A stretch of DNA of 47,907 nt from Bacteroidales bacterium UBA6192 (GCA_002422725.1 DITE01000002.1:1-47907); one strand, 5' to 3'; shown: positions 15,715-24,939, counted from the first letter of the stretch. A program made the numbers and translations. The notes: generated by a model from the sequence alone, not told the origin.

Positions 15715-16230
15715 ATGAAAACATTAACCAGAGTTCTACTTTTTGCCGCATTGCTTATGATCGGCACTGCAGCCAATGCCCAGTCTTTAAAAATCGGATA
15801 CATCGATTCCAACGAAGTGATGAACATGATGCCCGAGCGCGATTCAATCGAAGTTTCCCTGATGAAATTTGAGCAGCAGCTTGAACGTGAACTCAGAGCC
15901 ATGGCAACGGAGTATCAAAGCAAAATTACGGATTATCAGAATAATATGGCTACAATGTCCAATCTGATCAAACAATCAAAAGAAAAGGAGATTACTGATT
16001 TACAAACCAGGATACAGGAGTTTCAGCAGAATGCAGATCAGGAATTCAGCGATAAACGTATTGAACTCTTAAATCCACTTATCAATAAGGTAAAAAAGGC
16101 CATTGAAGATGTTGGCAAGGAGCAGAATTTCACGTATATTCTCGATTCAGCAACCGGCGTGATTCTTCATATGGGTCCCAATGCCGAGAATGTATTACCT
16201 TTGGTAAAGGCTAAGCTTAAGTTAAAATAG
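15715..16230 (+). CDS. OmpH/Skp-family periplasmic chaperone, copy 2
   Basis: Second Skp/OmpH-like chaperone, 171 aa. It has a signal peptide (ending TAANAQ, about residue 23), the opening strand LKIGYIDSNEVMNMMPERDS, a helical hairpin rich in Gln, Glu and Lys (about residues 45-115), and the closing body strand NFTYILDSATGVILHMGP. It aligns along its whole length with copy 1 but is well diverged. It has its own promoter and is closed by a terminator. Two ompH genes after bamA is the usual Bacteroidota arrangement. Confidence 0.93.
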   Translation: MKTLTRVLLFAALLMIGTAANAQSLKIGYIDSNEVMNMMPERDSIEVSLMKFEQQLERELRAMATEYQSKITDYQNNMATMSNLIKQSKEKEITDLQTRIQEFQQNADQEFSDKRIELLNPLINKVKKAIEDVGKEQNFTYILDSATGVILHMGPNAENVLPLVKAKLKLK

Positions 16231-16251
16231 AAAACTGAATTAAGTTTCTAC

Positions 16252-16285
16252 AAACCAGCTTGAACAGACGGGCTGGTTTTTTTTG
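16252..16285 (+). terminator. Rho-independent terminator after the second ompH
   Basis: AAACCAGC (16252-16259) pairs with GCTGGTTT (16272-16279) around a 12-base loop, followed by a T run to 16284. It closes the nadK-to-ompH block and sits directly before the DUF454 gene. Confidence 0.85.
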
Positions 16286-16296
16286 TTTTTCGTAAA

Positions 16297-16656
16297 ATGG
16301 TCAGATTCATCTACATCCTTATTGGGACAATATCCCTTACTGTTGGAATAATTGGTATTGTAGTGCCAGGACTTCCTACAACTGTGTTCTTGCTCATTGC
16401 TGCAGCCATGTATGCAAAAGGCTCACAAAGATTTTACAATGCCTTAGTAAATAGCAAATTTCTTGGTGCATACATCAGAAATTTTCAAAAAGGCATGAGC
16501 ATACAGGAGAAAATCCGAGCCAACGCCATGATGTGGACAATGATCCTGATTTCAACAGTTTTCTTCATTGACGGCATGGTGTTTCAGGCTGTATTGGTGG
16601 TGGTTGGTTTGATCGGAACTACCATGATGGGCTTTGTGAAAGTGCGAAAAGACTAA
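16297..16656 (+). CDS. DUF454 (YbaN-like) inner-membrane protein
   Basis: Membrane protein of 119 aa. The N-terminal hydrophobic region with GIIGIVVPGLPTTVFLLIAAAMYAKGSQRFYNAL is the hallmark of the DUF454/YbaN family; a second hydrophobic pair lies at residues 78-112. The function of the family is not established. Its ATG is only 11 bases past the T run of the preceding terminator, so expression must come from readthrough or from a promoter overlapping the terminator, which I could not identify. A bidirectional terminator follows it. Confidence 0.88.
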   Translation: MVRFIYILIGTISLTVGIIGIVVPGLPTTVFLLIAAAMYAKGSQRFYNALVNSKFLGAYIRNFQKGMSIQEKIRANAMMWTMILISTVFFIDGMVFQAVLVVVGLIGTTMMGFVKVRKD

Positions 16657-16700
16657 GCAGCCTAAACCCAACAAAGCTGAGTTGATATAGGTTTGACAAA

Positions 16701-16737
16701 AAAAAACGTCTCACAGCCATGCCGTGAGACGTTTTTT
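16701..16737. terminator. Bidirectional terminator
   Basis: A long stem (AAAAAACGTCTCAC, 16701-16714, with GTGAGACGTTTTTT, 16724-16737) around a 9-base loop, with T runs on both strands. It serves the plus-strand DUF454 gene and the minus-strand lipoprotein gene, which converge here. Confidence 0.9.
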
Positions 16738-16752
16738 ATAGGAAGAGGAATG

Positions 16753-17625
16753 CTATTCTTCAATGATTACATCGAATTTCGCCATATCGCCTCTTGAAAA
16801 CAAATCAACTACTTTAATATAGCCATGCTTTCCAGCCTGGGTTTTAAAATATAACACCTGTCCATTAACAAGGTTTTTGGCCAGACTGGCAGCAGTTGTT
16901 GCATTGAATTCAGGAAAGACATAAGTATTGCCTATTGCATCAAACTCAGCAGCAGTCATGGTTGTGGCGTTAAATCTGGTCTGATTTTTCACTGTCCAAT
17001 CAGCTAACTGGTAAGTAGAAATCGTGTTTACTTCAGAATCATCCGGAGCTGCAATTGCATTTAAATTAGTAACTCCTTTGAAAAAGATGAAATCTACGGC
17101 GGCCTGATTTAGTTTGGCCTGTGCAACAGTATACACCGTTGCGTTTCCTGTGGAGTAAAAACTTCCTTTAGGATCATTGAATGAGCCCATTTCAATATTG
17201 GTATTCTTTGTCACATTCACTGCGGCCACTTCAACAATAATGTCAAAGGAAATTTCATCATAACTTCCCGATTCATCTGTAATTCTGGCGTTAAGCGTGG
17301 CTGTACCAACTTCTTCAAAGTTAATTGTATAGTCAGCATCGAAAGAGTTTGCGTTGAAGGTTGAATCAACCAGCACATCGCTGCCAATCGTCAGTTTGAA
17401 ATTGGTAAGTGGTTTTTTTGTATCAGGATGCATTGCAGCCAGAATGCCAACAACGATCTGATCGTTGGTCGTAATTGTAACGTTCTCAAAAGTATAGGTG
17501 GCCCCACCTTTAAAGTCAATCGAAGGACTTCCTGTAACAGGATCTTCGTCTTTGCTACATCCGGTGAAAATGGTTGCTGCGCCAAGAAATATGGCCATTA
17601 GCATAAAAACATTTAATTTTCTCAT
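16753..17625 (-). CDS. Surface lipoprotein of unknown function
   Basis: Predicted lipoprotein of 290 aa, family not recognised. The signal peptide ends in the lipobox IFTGC with the lipidated Cys at about residue 23. The residues after it (SKDEDP) fit the acidic lipoprotein export signal that sends Bacteroidota lipoproteins to the cell surface. The mature part is Thr/Asn/Ala-rich with alternating beta strands: an Ig-like first half (to about residue 130) and a second half with AGKHGYIKVVDLFSRG, suggesting a beta-sandwich. It ends at the bidirectional terminator. No partner such as SusC/SusD is nearby, so its ligand is unknown. Confidence 0.75.
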   Translation of the reverse strand: MRKLNVFMLMAIFLGAATIFTGCSKDEDPVTGSPSIDFKGGATYTFENVTITTNDQIVVGILAAMHPDTKKPLTNFKLTIGSDVLVDSTFNANSFDADYTINFEEVGTATLNARITDESGSYDEISFDIIVEVAAVNVTKNTNIEMGSFNDPKGSFYSTGNATVYTVAQAKLNQAAVDFIFFKGVTNLNAIAAPDDSEVNTISTYQLADWTVKNQTRFNATTMTAAEFDAIGNTYVFPEFNATTAASLAKNLVNGQVLYFKTQAGKHGYIKVVDLFSRGDMAKFDVIIEE

Positions 17626-17685
17626 AGGTTAAATAATTAATTGATAAATAAATAGTGAATATTTGTTGTTATAAAATTCGGTGAA

Positions 17686-18363
17686 TTATTCTCTTCTACC
17701 CATATAGATGGATAAGTAGTATAAAAGGGTTGCAAGGGAAGCAAGCGCAGCTACAACATAAGTATAGGCAGCCCATCTGAGTGCTTCCTGTGCTTTGGGA
17801 TGTGTAGTCTGTGTGGTAATGTTACTAACATTTAACCAGGCCAGTGCTCTATTGCTTGCATCAATTTCAACCGGTAGGGTTATCAGACTGAAAACTGTTG
17901 TTATGGCAAACATGATGATTCCTACCAACAGCAATTGTGGAAAAGTGTTTATCATCAGAATCCCGGCAAGCAAAATCCATTGCACCCATTTTGAACTGAA
18001 ACTCACAATGGGAACAAGGTTACTTCGCATCTGAAGCCAATGATAGGCAGTAGCGTGCTGCACAGCATGACCGCATTCGTGGGCTGCCACCGCAGCAGCT
18101 GAAACACTGCGACCGTTATAAACTTCGGGACTCAGGTTAACGGTTTTTTTCAACGGATTGTAGTGATCACTCAGCTCACCTCCAACGGATTCGACTTTTA
18201 CATCAAGTATGCCGCTGTCAGCAAGCATTTTTAGGGCAATCTCGCGACCAGTCATGTTAAAGTTGATGGGTATTTTGCTGAATTCCCTGAATTTCGACTT
18301 CAACCGTGATCCAATGATCCAGCTAAGAAGCATAAAAAATCCGAAAATAATCCAGATTGTCAT
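17686..18363 (-). CDS. Membrane zinc metallopeptidase (YugP/Zn_peptidase_2 type)
   Basis: Membrane protein of 225 aa with an N-terminal membrane segment (residues 1-18) and further ones at about 120-165 and 205-220. The zinc motif HECGH is at residues 95-99, preceded by DHYNPLKKTVNLSPEVYNGRSVSAAAVAA and followed by AVQHA, all typical of the YugP family. LPVEIDASNRA probably supplies the third zinc ligand. Substrate unknown; envelope protein turnover is an inference. Its promoter lies 7 bases before the ATG, so the transcript has almost no leader. Confidence 0.88.
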   Translation of the reverse strand: MTIWIIFGFFMLLSWIIGSRLKSKFREFSKIPINFNMTGREIALKMLADSGILDVKVESVGGELSDHYNPLKKTVNLSPEVYNGRSVSAAAVAAHECGHAVQHATAYHWLQMRSNLVPIVSFSSKWVQWILLAGILMINTFPQLLLVGIIMFAITTVFSLITLPVEIDASNRALAWLNVSNITTQTTHPKAQEALRWAAYTYVVAALASLATLLYYLSIYMGRRE

Positions 18364-18370
18364 AGTATAT

Positions 18371-18401
18371 CAAATTTATGATGTTGGTAGATGTGTATCA
18401 A
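18371..18401 (-). promoter_or_regulatory. Promoter of the zinc metallopeptidase
   Basis: Read on the minus strand: TTG (18401-18399), 20 bases, TAAATTTG (18378-18371). The ATG at 18363 is 7 bases past the -7 box, giving a leaderless or nearly leaderless mRNA. Confidence 0.6.
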
Positions 18402-18478
18402 TTTATTTGCCAATTTACACTGACAGTCGTTTTGGCAGGTGGATTTAACAAATCTTAAGTAAAATATGTCAGGAAAAA

Positions 18479-19018
18479 TCAAATTTCATCCAATGGGATT
18501 ATTGAGTCATCGTGCCAGCTGGCATACAAAGTATAAGACCGGGCAATTCGGTTTACTTCACCTTCAAGTAACTGCTTGTCAATTGATTTGATTTTTTTTG
18601 CCGGCACACCTGCATACACGCTGCCAGATTCAACATGGGTATCCTTGGCAATAACAGCACCGGCTGCAATGATGGAGTTGCTTTCTATAACGGCATTGTC
18701 CATAATGATTGCTCCCATTCCTATTAGCACATTGTCATGTATAGTACATCCATGCACTATAGCATTATGTGCAATGGATACATTGTTGCCAATATTTACC
18801 GGTGATTTTTGATAGGTGCAATGGATCACAACACCATCCTGTATATTCACATTGTTGCCGATTTTGATATAGTGCACATCGCCTCTCACAACGGCATTGA
18901 ACCAAACGCTGCAATTGTTGCCCATTTCAACATCGCCAACAATGGTTGCGTTCTCGGCAAAAAAACAGTTTTTGCCAAATGTCGGAGAAACACCTTTAAT
19001 GCTTCTGATCAGGGCCAT
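18479..19018 (-). CDS. Gamma-class carbonic anhydrase family protein
   Basis: Trimeric left-handed beta-helix protein of 179 aa. Hexapeptide repeats run through residues 10-140 (ATIVGDVEMGNNCSVWFNAVV, NVNIQDGVVIH, IGNNVSIAHNAIVHGC). H66, H84 and H89 are at the positions of the three zinc ligands in the Cam/PaaY group, and AGVPAKKIK is the usual end of the helix. The family hydrates CO2 in some members; others have unknown acyl- or thioester-related roles. It starts five bases after the nadB stop and is the last gene of the odhA-odhB-nadB operon. Confidence 0.9.
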   Translation of the reverse strand: MALIRSIKGVSPTFGKNCFFAENATIVGDVEMGNNCSVWFNAVVRGDVHYIKIGNNVNIQDGVVIHCTYQKSPVNIGNNVSIAHNAIVHGCTIHDNVLIGMGAIIMDNAVIESNSIIAAGAVIAKDTHVESGSVYAGVPAKKIKSIDKQLLEGEVNRIARSYTLYASWHDDSIIPLDEI

Positions 19019-19023
19019 AGTGT

Positions 19024-20589
19024 TTAATGTAAGGGTGGATAGTCAATTGAATAGTGTAATCCGATGCTTTCTTTACGCTGTGAGGCAAACTTAATAATCA
19101 AATAGGCGACAGCAATCATATTTCTGAGTTCGCAGATTTCTGTGGAAACAACACTTCTTTCATAGAGCACTTCAGTCTCCTGGTGAATGATTGACAATCG
19201 GTCCATAGCTCTTTTTAGCCTGATGTTTGACCTGACAATACCAACATAGTTGCTCATGATGGATTGAAGTTCTTTGCGCGATTGTGTTATCAGAATCATC
19301 TCTTCGTTCAGAACAGTACCTTCGGCATTCCAGTCAGGAATATTATTCTGTATACTAGTGTTGGCAGCAAGTTCAATTGCGTGCAGGCTTGCGCGATGCG
19401 AAAAAACCACAGATTCGAGCAGTGAGTTGGAAGCCAGTCTATTGGCTCCATGAAGTCCGGTTGCTGCTACTTCACCCGACGCATAGAGGTTTTTGATACT
19501 TGTTTGTCCCCATTCATCTGTTTTTATGCCTCCGCAGATATAGTGCGCCGCCGGGACAACGGGTATCATTTCTTTCAGAATATTGATGCCTACACTTAGA
19601 CACTTGGCATAGATGCCAGGGAAATGATTCATGATTTCCCTTTCACCTATTGACCTTGCATCAAGAAAAACATGATCATTGCCTGACAGTTTCATCTCAC
19701 TGTCAATTGCCCTGGCAACAATATCGCGTGGAGCAAGCGACCCTCTTTGGTCATAGCGCTGCATAAACTCTTTGCCTTTTAAATCCTTTAGCACAGCACC
19801 GGCACCACGAAGTGCTTCAGTGATCAGAAAAGAAGGTTTGTCGCTCGGGTTGAAAAGAGAAGTAGGATGAAATTGAATAAATTCCATATGATCGACAATT
19901 CCTTTTGCCCTGTAAAACATAGCAATACCATCGCCAGTGGCAATAGTAGGGTTAGTAGTTGTCTGGTAAACATTGCCAGCACCTCCGGTTGCAATCAGGG
20001 TGGTTTTAGCAAGCACCGTATCAATCTCTCCTATTGCCGGGTTAAGGATGTAGGCCCCAAAGCACTGAATATCATTATGTGTACGTCTGACAATCTTTCC
20101 CAGATGATGCTGGGTAATAATATCTATTGTAAAATGGTTTTCGAGCACTTCAATGTTGGGATGGGCATACACTTTTTCAGTCAGTGCACGCTGTATTTCC
20201 GCTCCGGTACTGTCCTGATGATGCAGGACGCGATATTCTGAATGACCGCCTTCGCGGGCCAGTGAATATCGTCCTGATTCTTCCTTATCGAAATGGGTGC
20301 CCCATTCGATCAATTCTTTAACTCTTTCGGTTGACTCTGTTATGGTGATACGGACAATGTTCTCGTCATTCAGGTAGTTGCCTGCCTGGAGCGTATCCTT
20401 GATGTGTTTCTCGTGGGTGTCGGGATTATACATAACAGCAGCAATACCACCCTGGGCATACCAGGTGGCAGTTTCGCTGGTAGTGGTTTTGCTAACTATC
20501 AGAACTTTGCCATGAGAGGCCACTTTGAGCGCGTAGCTTAAGCCGGCAATGCCGGAGCCAATTACAAGAAAATCAACTTCACGTTTCAT
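19024..20589 (-). CDS. nadB: L-aspartate oxidase
   Basis: FAD enzyme of 521 aa that oxidises L-aspartate to iminoaspartate, the first step of de novo NAD synthesis, passing electrons to O2 or, without oxygen, to fumarate. The FAD site VIGSGIAGLSYALKVA is at the N-terminus; REGGHSEYRVLHHQDSTG, FIQFHPTSLF, ITEALRGAGAVLKD, LAPRDIVARAID (with the catalytic Arg) and GLHGANRLASNSLLESVVF follow. No nadA or nadC is in the window. It lies 32 bases after odhB, so it is probably in the odh operon; NadK for the next step of NADP supply is at 9.7 kb. Confidence 0.96.
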   Translation of the reverse strand: MKREVDFLVIGSGIAGLSYALKVASHGKVLIVSKTTTSETATWYAQGGIAAVMYNPDTHEKHIKDTLQAGNYLNDENIVRITITESTERVKELIEWGTHFDKEESGRYSLAREGGHSEYRVLHHQDSTGAEIQRALTEKVYAHPNIEVLENHFTIDIITQHHLGKIVRRTHNDIQCFGAYILNPAIGEIDTVLAKTTLIATGGAGNVYQTTTNPTIATGDGIAMFYRAKGIVDHMEFIQFHPTSLFNPSDKPSFLITEALRGAGAVLKDLKGKEFMQRYDQRGSLAPRDIVARAIDSEMKLSGNDHVFLDARSIGEREIMNHFPGIYAKCLSVGINILKEMIPVVPAAHYICGGIKTDEWGQTSIKNLYASGEVAATGLHGANRLASNSLLESVVFSHRASLHAIELAANTSIQNNIPDWNAEGTVLNEEMILITQSRKELQSIMSNYVGIVRSNIRLKRAMDRLSIIHQETEVLYERSVVSTEICELRNMIAVAYLIIKFASQRKESIGLHYSIDYPPLH

Positions 20590-20621
20590 GCTGCAGGAAT
20601 GAGAATCAATCTAAATGTAAA

Positions 20622-21920
20622 CTATAAATCCAACAAAGCTTCATGCGGATCTTTTGAGCCAAACATCATCTTTAAAGGATCTTCGAGCATTTCTTTTACC
20701 TTAACCAGAAATCCAACCGATTCGCGACCATCGATTATTCGGTGGTCATAGCTCAAAGCGACATACATAACCGGATGTATTTCCACTTTTCCATTGATGG
20801 CAACAGGGCGTTCAACAATGTTGTGCATACCCAGTATGGCCGATTGTGGCGGGTTGATGATGGGGGTGGATAGCATTGAACCGAAGATGCCGCCATTCGT
20901 AATGGTAAAGGTGCCACCGCTCATTTCTTCAAGACTCAATTTGTTGTCGCGTGCCTTTACTGCCAGTTCTTTTACTGCCAGTTCAATTTGTGCGAGCGAT
21001 AGCGTTTCTGCGTTGCGAATAACAGGAACAACCAATCCCTTAGGACCAGATACTGCGATGCTGATATCCGCATAGTCGAAAGTAACAATTTCGTCGCCAT
21101 CAAGCTGTGAATTTACCTGAGGAAAAAGCCTGAGTGCTTCGGTAACCGCTTTGGTGAAGAATGACATAAACCCTAAACCTACTTCATGTTTTGCCTTAAA
21201 TTCGTCTTTGAATTTTTTTCTTATCTCCATTATAGCACTCATATTCACCTCATTGAAAGTAGTCAGCATGGCGGTTTCATTTTTAACTGAAACCAATCTT
21301 TCAGAAAGTTTCTTGCGGAGCATGCTTACTTTTTTTCGCTCTGAATTTCGCGTTCCTCCCCATTCAATGGGCTTTTCTGCAACGATGGTTTTAGCCGTAG
21401 AAAGGGAATTCCTTTGTTCGCCGAGGAATTGGATATCCTTTTTGCCCAGTCTGATATGTTTCATAAGGTCAAATAAATCTGCATCACTCATGTTTTGGGC
21501 TTCCATGAGTTTTCGGGCAAGGGGCGAAACCTGCAGTTGAATCTTCTCCTGCGGTTTTGATGATTCACCGGGAACAGTTTTGGGTGTTGAGTTGGCCTCT
21601 GTAATCTTCAGCACGGGTTTTGCTTCAGCAACAGGGATACTGCTTTTTGAAGCATCTGATTTTTTTACTGTTAATGCGTCACCCTCCGCGGCTTCGATAA
21701 GCGCAATGATCGAACCAACATTTATTGTGTCACCAACTGAAGCTTTCAACCGGATAATGCCAGAAATTTCAGCCGCAATGCTTAGGGTGGCTTTGTCAGA
21801 ATCAATCTCGGCAATATCTTGATTTTGTTCAACAAAAGAACCATCTTCGACCAACCAGCCGGCCAACTGAACTTCGTTTATCGATTCGCCCGGGCTGGGT
21901 ACTTTCACTTCGGTGACCAT
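20622..21920 (-). CDS. odhB: 2-oxoglutarate dehydrogenase E2 (dihydrolipoyl succinyltransferase)
   Basis: E2 core of the 2-oxoglutarate dehydrogenase complex (432 aa), moving the succinyl group from E1 to CoA. It has a lipoyl domain at residues 1-75 with the lipoylated Lys in EIDSDKATL, a linker, a peripheral-subunit binding domain at about 130-165 (SPLARKLMEAQNMSDADLFDL), and the catalytic domain from about 200 with the active-site YDHRIIDGRESVGFL near the end. Only one lipoyl domain is present, as usual for this E2. The E1 gene lies 17 bases upstream. No E3 (lipoamide dehydrogenase) gene is in the window. Confidence 0.96.
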   Translation of the reverse strand: MVTEVKVPSPGESINEVQLAGWLVEDGSFVEQNQDIAEIDSDKATLSIAAEISGIIRLKASVGDTINVGSIIALIEAAEGDALTVKKSDASKSSIPVAEAKPVLKITEANSTPKTVPGESSKPQEKIQLQVSPLARKLMEAQNMSDADLFDLMKHIRLGKKDIQFLGEQRNSLSTAKTIVAEKPIEWGGTRNSERKKVSMLRKKLSERLVSVKNETAMLTTFNEVNMSAIMEIRKKFKDEFKAKHEVGLGFMSFFTKAVTEALRLFPQVNSQLDGDEIVTFDYADISIAVSGPKGLVVPVIRNAETLSLAQIELAVKELAVKARDNKLSLEEMSGGTFTITNGGIFGSMLSTPIINPPQSAILGMHNIVERPVAINGKVEIHPVMYVALSYDHRIIDGRESVGFLVKVKEMLEDPLKMMFGSKDPHEALLDL

Positions 21921-21937
21921 AAGAGTTTGTTGCTAAA

Positions 21938-24790
21938 TTATTGTAATTGATTTTTTGATGAATGAAACTTGCTATCGATCTTATCAACTTTCAGATTGCT
22001 TAATTCCTGTTCAAATGACCTCCATTTATTTCCAATGCACATCATGCCACATTCGGTATCAACATGAGGGCAAATACATGCATCGAATGTTTTATCCAGA
22101 ATTTTCTGATGACGGATAACATGAAATTTCGAAGAACCTGTTGCCGGACTACCGCTTGACGGTCGAGCAATTATCCTTAGTTTAACATCTTTAAATTCGT
22201 GATGGATATAGCGCCATGCGCCCATGTTTAATGGCTCTTCCTGAACCCACATATAATGTGAGGCGTTTTTGTATTTCGCAACAATATCAAGCATTTGCTT
22301 TTTGGGAAGTGGATATAGCTGTTCAATTCTGACAAATGCTATAGAACTATTATTCAATCGTTTGCGTTCTTCAATCAGATCATAATATATTTTACCAGAA
22401 CAGAATACCAGTTTGCTGATTTTTTCGGGATCAGCATCTTTGTCATCGATCACTTCCAAAAATCTTCCCGAGCTCAGATCTTCCAGTCTTGAAACACATT
22501 CAGGATGTCTGAGCAGGCTTTTTGGGGTGAAAATAATCAGTGGCTTACGGAATGGCCGGTGAAGCTGGCGTCGGATTATGTGAAAGAAATTAGCCGGGGT
22601 GGTACAATTAGCGATTTGCATATTTAGTTCGGCACAGAGAGTAAGAAAGCGTTCGATTCTGGCACTGGAATGTTCCGGGCCCTGGCCTTCGTAGCCATGA
22701 GGCAGTAAAACGACAAGGTCGTTCATCACATTCCATTTGTCTTCGGCACTGCTGATGAACTGATCGAAAATGATCTGTGCGCCATTGTTAAAGTCCCCGA
22801 ATTGGGCTTCCCAGATCGTTAAGGTGTTTGGTGACGCAAGTGAGTAGCCATATTCAAACCCCAGTACCCCATATTCCGAAAGTAAAGAATTGTACACCTC
22901 AAAATCAGCTTGTCCGGGTTCCAGATTGTTCAAGGGAATATATTCCTGTTCAGAGTCCTCGACCCTAAGCACGGCATGGCGGTGCGAAAAGGTGCCCCGG
23001 GCAACATCCTGACCACTTAAACGGACTTTTATATTTTCGAGTAATAGACTTCCATAAGCAAGAAGTTCCGCCATGGCCCAATCCAGTTTATTTTCCTTCA
23101 TTACCATGCTGTGTCTTTGTTCCTGCAGGCGTTGGGTTTTTCTGAAAAAGCGCAGATCGGAGGGGAGGGCTGAGATTCTTTCGGAGATAGCAAGAAGTTT
23201 ATCTTTGTCAACGCCTGTTTCAGGTGATTGCTCAAAACCCTCTTTAGTGGCCTTTTGAATGCCAATCCAGGTTTCCTGCAGAAAGCTTGTAATGGACGAC
23301 TTGCCTCTTTCTTTTGATCCTGTCAGACTTTCTTCCAGCTTTCTATTATTTTGCTCTTCCAGCTCATTGACTTCCTCCACGGTTACAATTCCTTCAGTGA
23401 TCAGTTTTTCAGCATAAATTTCTTTTGGATTAGGGTGATTTTCAATGGCTTTGTATAAAAGTGGTTGAGTAAAACGGGGTTCATCACCTTCGTTATGACC
23501 ATATTTACGATAACAAAGCAAATCGATGAAAACATCCTTCTGAAATTTGGCACGAAACACCATTGCCAGCTGAATGGCATACACAACCGCTTCCGGATCA
23601 TCGCCATTTACATGGAAAACAGGCGATTGGGTTACTTTTGCCACATCGGTGCAATAAGTGCTTGACCGCGCATCGAGATAGTCGGTAGTAAAACCAATCT
23701 GGTTATTGATAACAAGGTGGATGGTGCCACCGGTTTTATACCCTTTAAGTTCGGACATCTGAAGCACTTCGTAAATAATGCCTTGTCCGGCAACAGAAGC
23801 ATCGCCATGAATCAGGATAGGGGCTACTTTTGAGTAATCTTTCTGATACAAAAGGTCGGTTTTAGCCCTGACTATTCCTTCAACAACCGGATTAACAGCT
23901 TCGAGATGAGATGGATTGGGAGAAAGAGTCAACTTGACAGTTTTGCCATTGGTTGCTTTCCTCAATGCAGTGTAGCCCAAATGATATTTCACATCGCCCA
24001 GCAAGGTTTCGTCGTCATAGGCTTTTCCTTCAAATTCACTGAAAATTTCTGCATAAGGTTTTCTGAGGATGTTGGCCAACACATTGAGTCTTCCCCTGTG
24101 GGCCATGCCAATGACAAATTCTTCAACCCCCAGCTCTGCTCCTTTTTCCATAATGGCATCAAGGGCCGGAATGAGCGATTCTGCACCTTCGAGTGAGAAT
24201 CGCTTCTGACCTGGAAATTTTTTGTGCAGGAATTTCTCAAACCCTACAGCTCTGACGAGTTTCTTCAGGATGTATTTCTTGTCAGAAATTGTATATTCAG
24301 GGGCGTTTCTGATAGGCTCCATCTTTTGCTTGAGCCAATCAACGATTTCATTGTTTCGGATGTACATGTATTCGGCACCCAATGACTTGCAGTAAGTTTG
24401 CTGCAACATTTGAAGAATTTGTCTCAGACTTGAAGGCCCAAGGCTAATTTCCCTTCCCGCCTCAAAAACAGTGTCGAGATCTTTTTCAGCAAGCCCGAAA
24501 TTTTCAATTTCAAGCCCTGGTTTGTAAGTTCTTCGTTTGCGAACCGGATTTGTTGCGGTAAACAAATGACCACGTTTGCGGTAATCATCAATCAGGTTGA
24601 GTACTTTAAACTCAACATTGGTAACACTTTCCTGCTGTTTACGTGAAGGGTAATGTTTAGAAGCAAAATCAAATCCTTCGAAAAATTGACGCCAACCAGG
24701 GTCAACTGATTCGGGATCAGTTTTAAATCGTTGATAAAGATCCTCAATTATCGCCGGATCGTTGATGTTCAGAAACGAATAGTTGTCCAT
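21938..24790 (-). CDS. odhA: 2-oxoglutarate dehydrogenase E1
   Basis: Thiamine-diphosphate E1 of the 2-oxoglutarate dehydrogenase complex, 950 aa, full length. The N-terminal E2-binding segment (DPAIIEDLYQRFKTDPESVD) is intact. Then come FVIGMAHRGRLNVLANILRK, IHGDASVAGQGIIYE, INNQIGFTTDY, CYRKYGHNEGDEPRFTQPL and LPHGYEGQGPEHSSARIERF, all diagnostic of SucA/OdhA rather than pyruvate E1. It heads the operon odhA-odhB-nadB-carbonic anhydrase. Its presence suggests the cell can run an oxidative step giving NADH, next to the ferredoxin-linked KorAB that catalyses the equivalent conversion. Confidence 0.97.
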   Translation of the reverse strand: MDNYSFLNINDPAIIEDLYQRFKTDPESVDPGWRQFFEGFDFASKHYPSRKQQESVTNVEFKVLNLIDDYRKRGHLFTATNPVRKRRTYKPGLEIENFGLAEKDLDTVFEAGREISLGPSSLRQILQMLQQTYCKSLGAEYMYIRNNEIVDWLKQKMEPIRNAPEYTISDKKYILKKLVRAVGFEKFLHKKFPGQKRFSLEGAESLIPALDAIMEKGAELGVEEFVIGMAHRGRLNVLANILRKPYAEIFSEFEGKAYDDETLLGDVKYHLGYTALRKATNGKTVKLTLSPNPSHLEAVNPVVEGIVRAKTDLLYQKDYSKVAPILIHGDASVAGQGIIYEVLQMSELKGYKTGGTIHLVINNQIGFTTDYLDARSSTYCTDVAKVTQSPVFHVNGDDPEAVVYAIQLAMVFRAKFQKDVFIDLLCYRKYGHNEGDEPRFTQPLLYKAIENHPNPKEIYAEKLITEGIVTVEEVNELEEQNNRKLEESLTGSKERGKSSITSFLQETWIGIQKATKEGFEQSPETGVDKDKLLAISERISALPSDLRFFRKTQRLQEQRHSMVMKENKLDWAMAELLAYGSLLLENIKVRLSGQDVARGTFSHRHAVLRVEDSEQEYIPLNNLEPGQADFEVYNSLLSEYGVLGFEYGYSLASPNTLTIWEAQFGDFNNGAQIIFDQFISSAEDKWNVMNDLVVLLPHGYEGQGPEHSSARIERFLTLCAELNMQIANCTTPANFFHIIRRQLHRPFRKPLIIFTPKSLLRHPECVSRLEDLSSGRFLEVIDDKDADPEKISKLVFCSGKIYYDLIEERKRLNNSSIAFVRIEQLYPLPKKQMLDIVAKYKNASHYMWVQEEPLNMGAWRYIHHEFKDVKLRIIARPSSGSPATGSSKFHVIRHQKILDKTFDACICPHVDTECGMMCIGNKWRSFEQELSNLKVDKIDSKFHSSKNQLQ

Positions 24791-24816
24791 GTAAACAGGC
24801 AGTTAATTAAGCAGTG

Positions 24817-24824
24817 CAAAGGTA
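24817..24824 (-). promoter_or_regulatory. -7 box of the odhA operon
   Basis: TACCTTTG on the minus strand is a perfect -7 element, 26 bases before the odhA ATG. No -33 box is evident at 19 bases. Confidence 0.45.
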
Positions 24825-24885
24825 AATAAATTATTAAGAATCATTCTACCTTAGACTTCCAAAATCAAACCGTTGGAAGCATAGC

Positions 24886-24911
24886 AAAAAAGCCTGTTTT
24901 CGACAGGCTTT
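24886..24911 (-). terminator. Terminator of the ferredoxin gene
   Basis: AAAGCCTG (24889-24896) pairs with CAGGCTTT (24904-24911) around 7 bases; on the minus strand the stem is followed by a T run (24891-24886 region). It separates the ferredoxin transcript from the odhA promoter. Confidence 0.8.
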
Positions 24912-24939
24912 AGATTCATGACAAAGTCAGGAATTTTAC

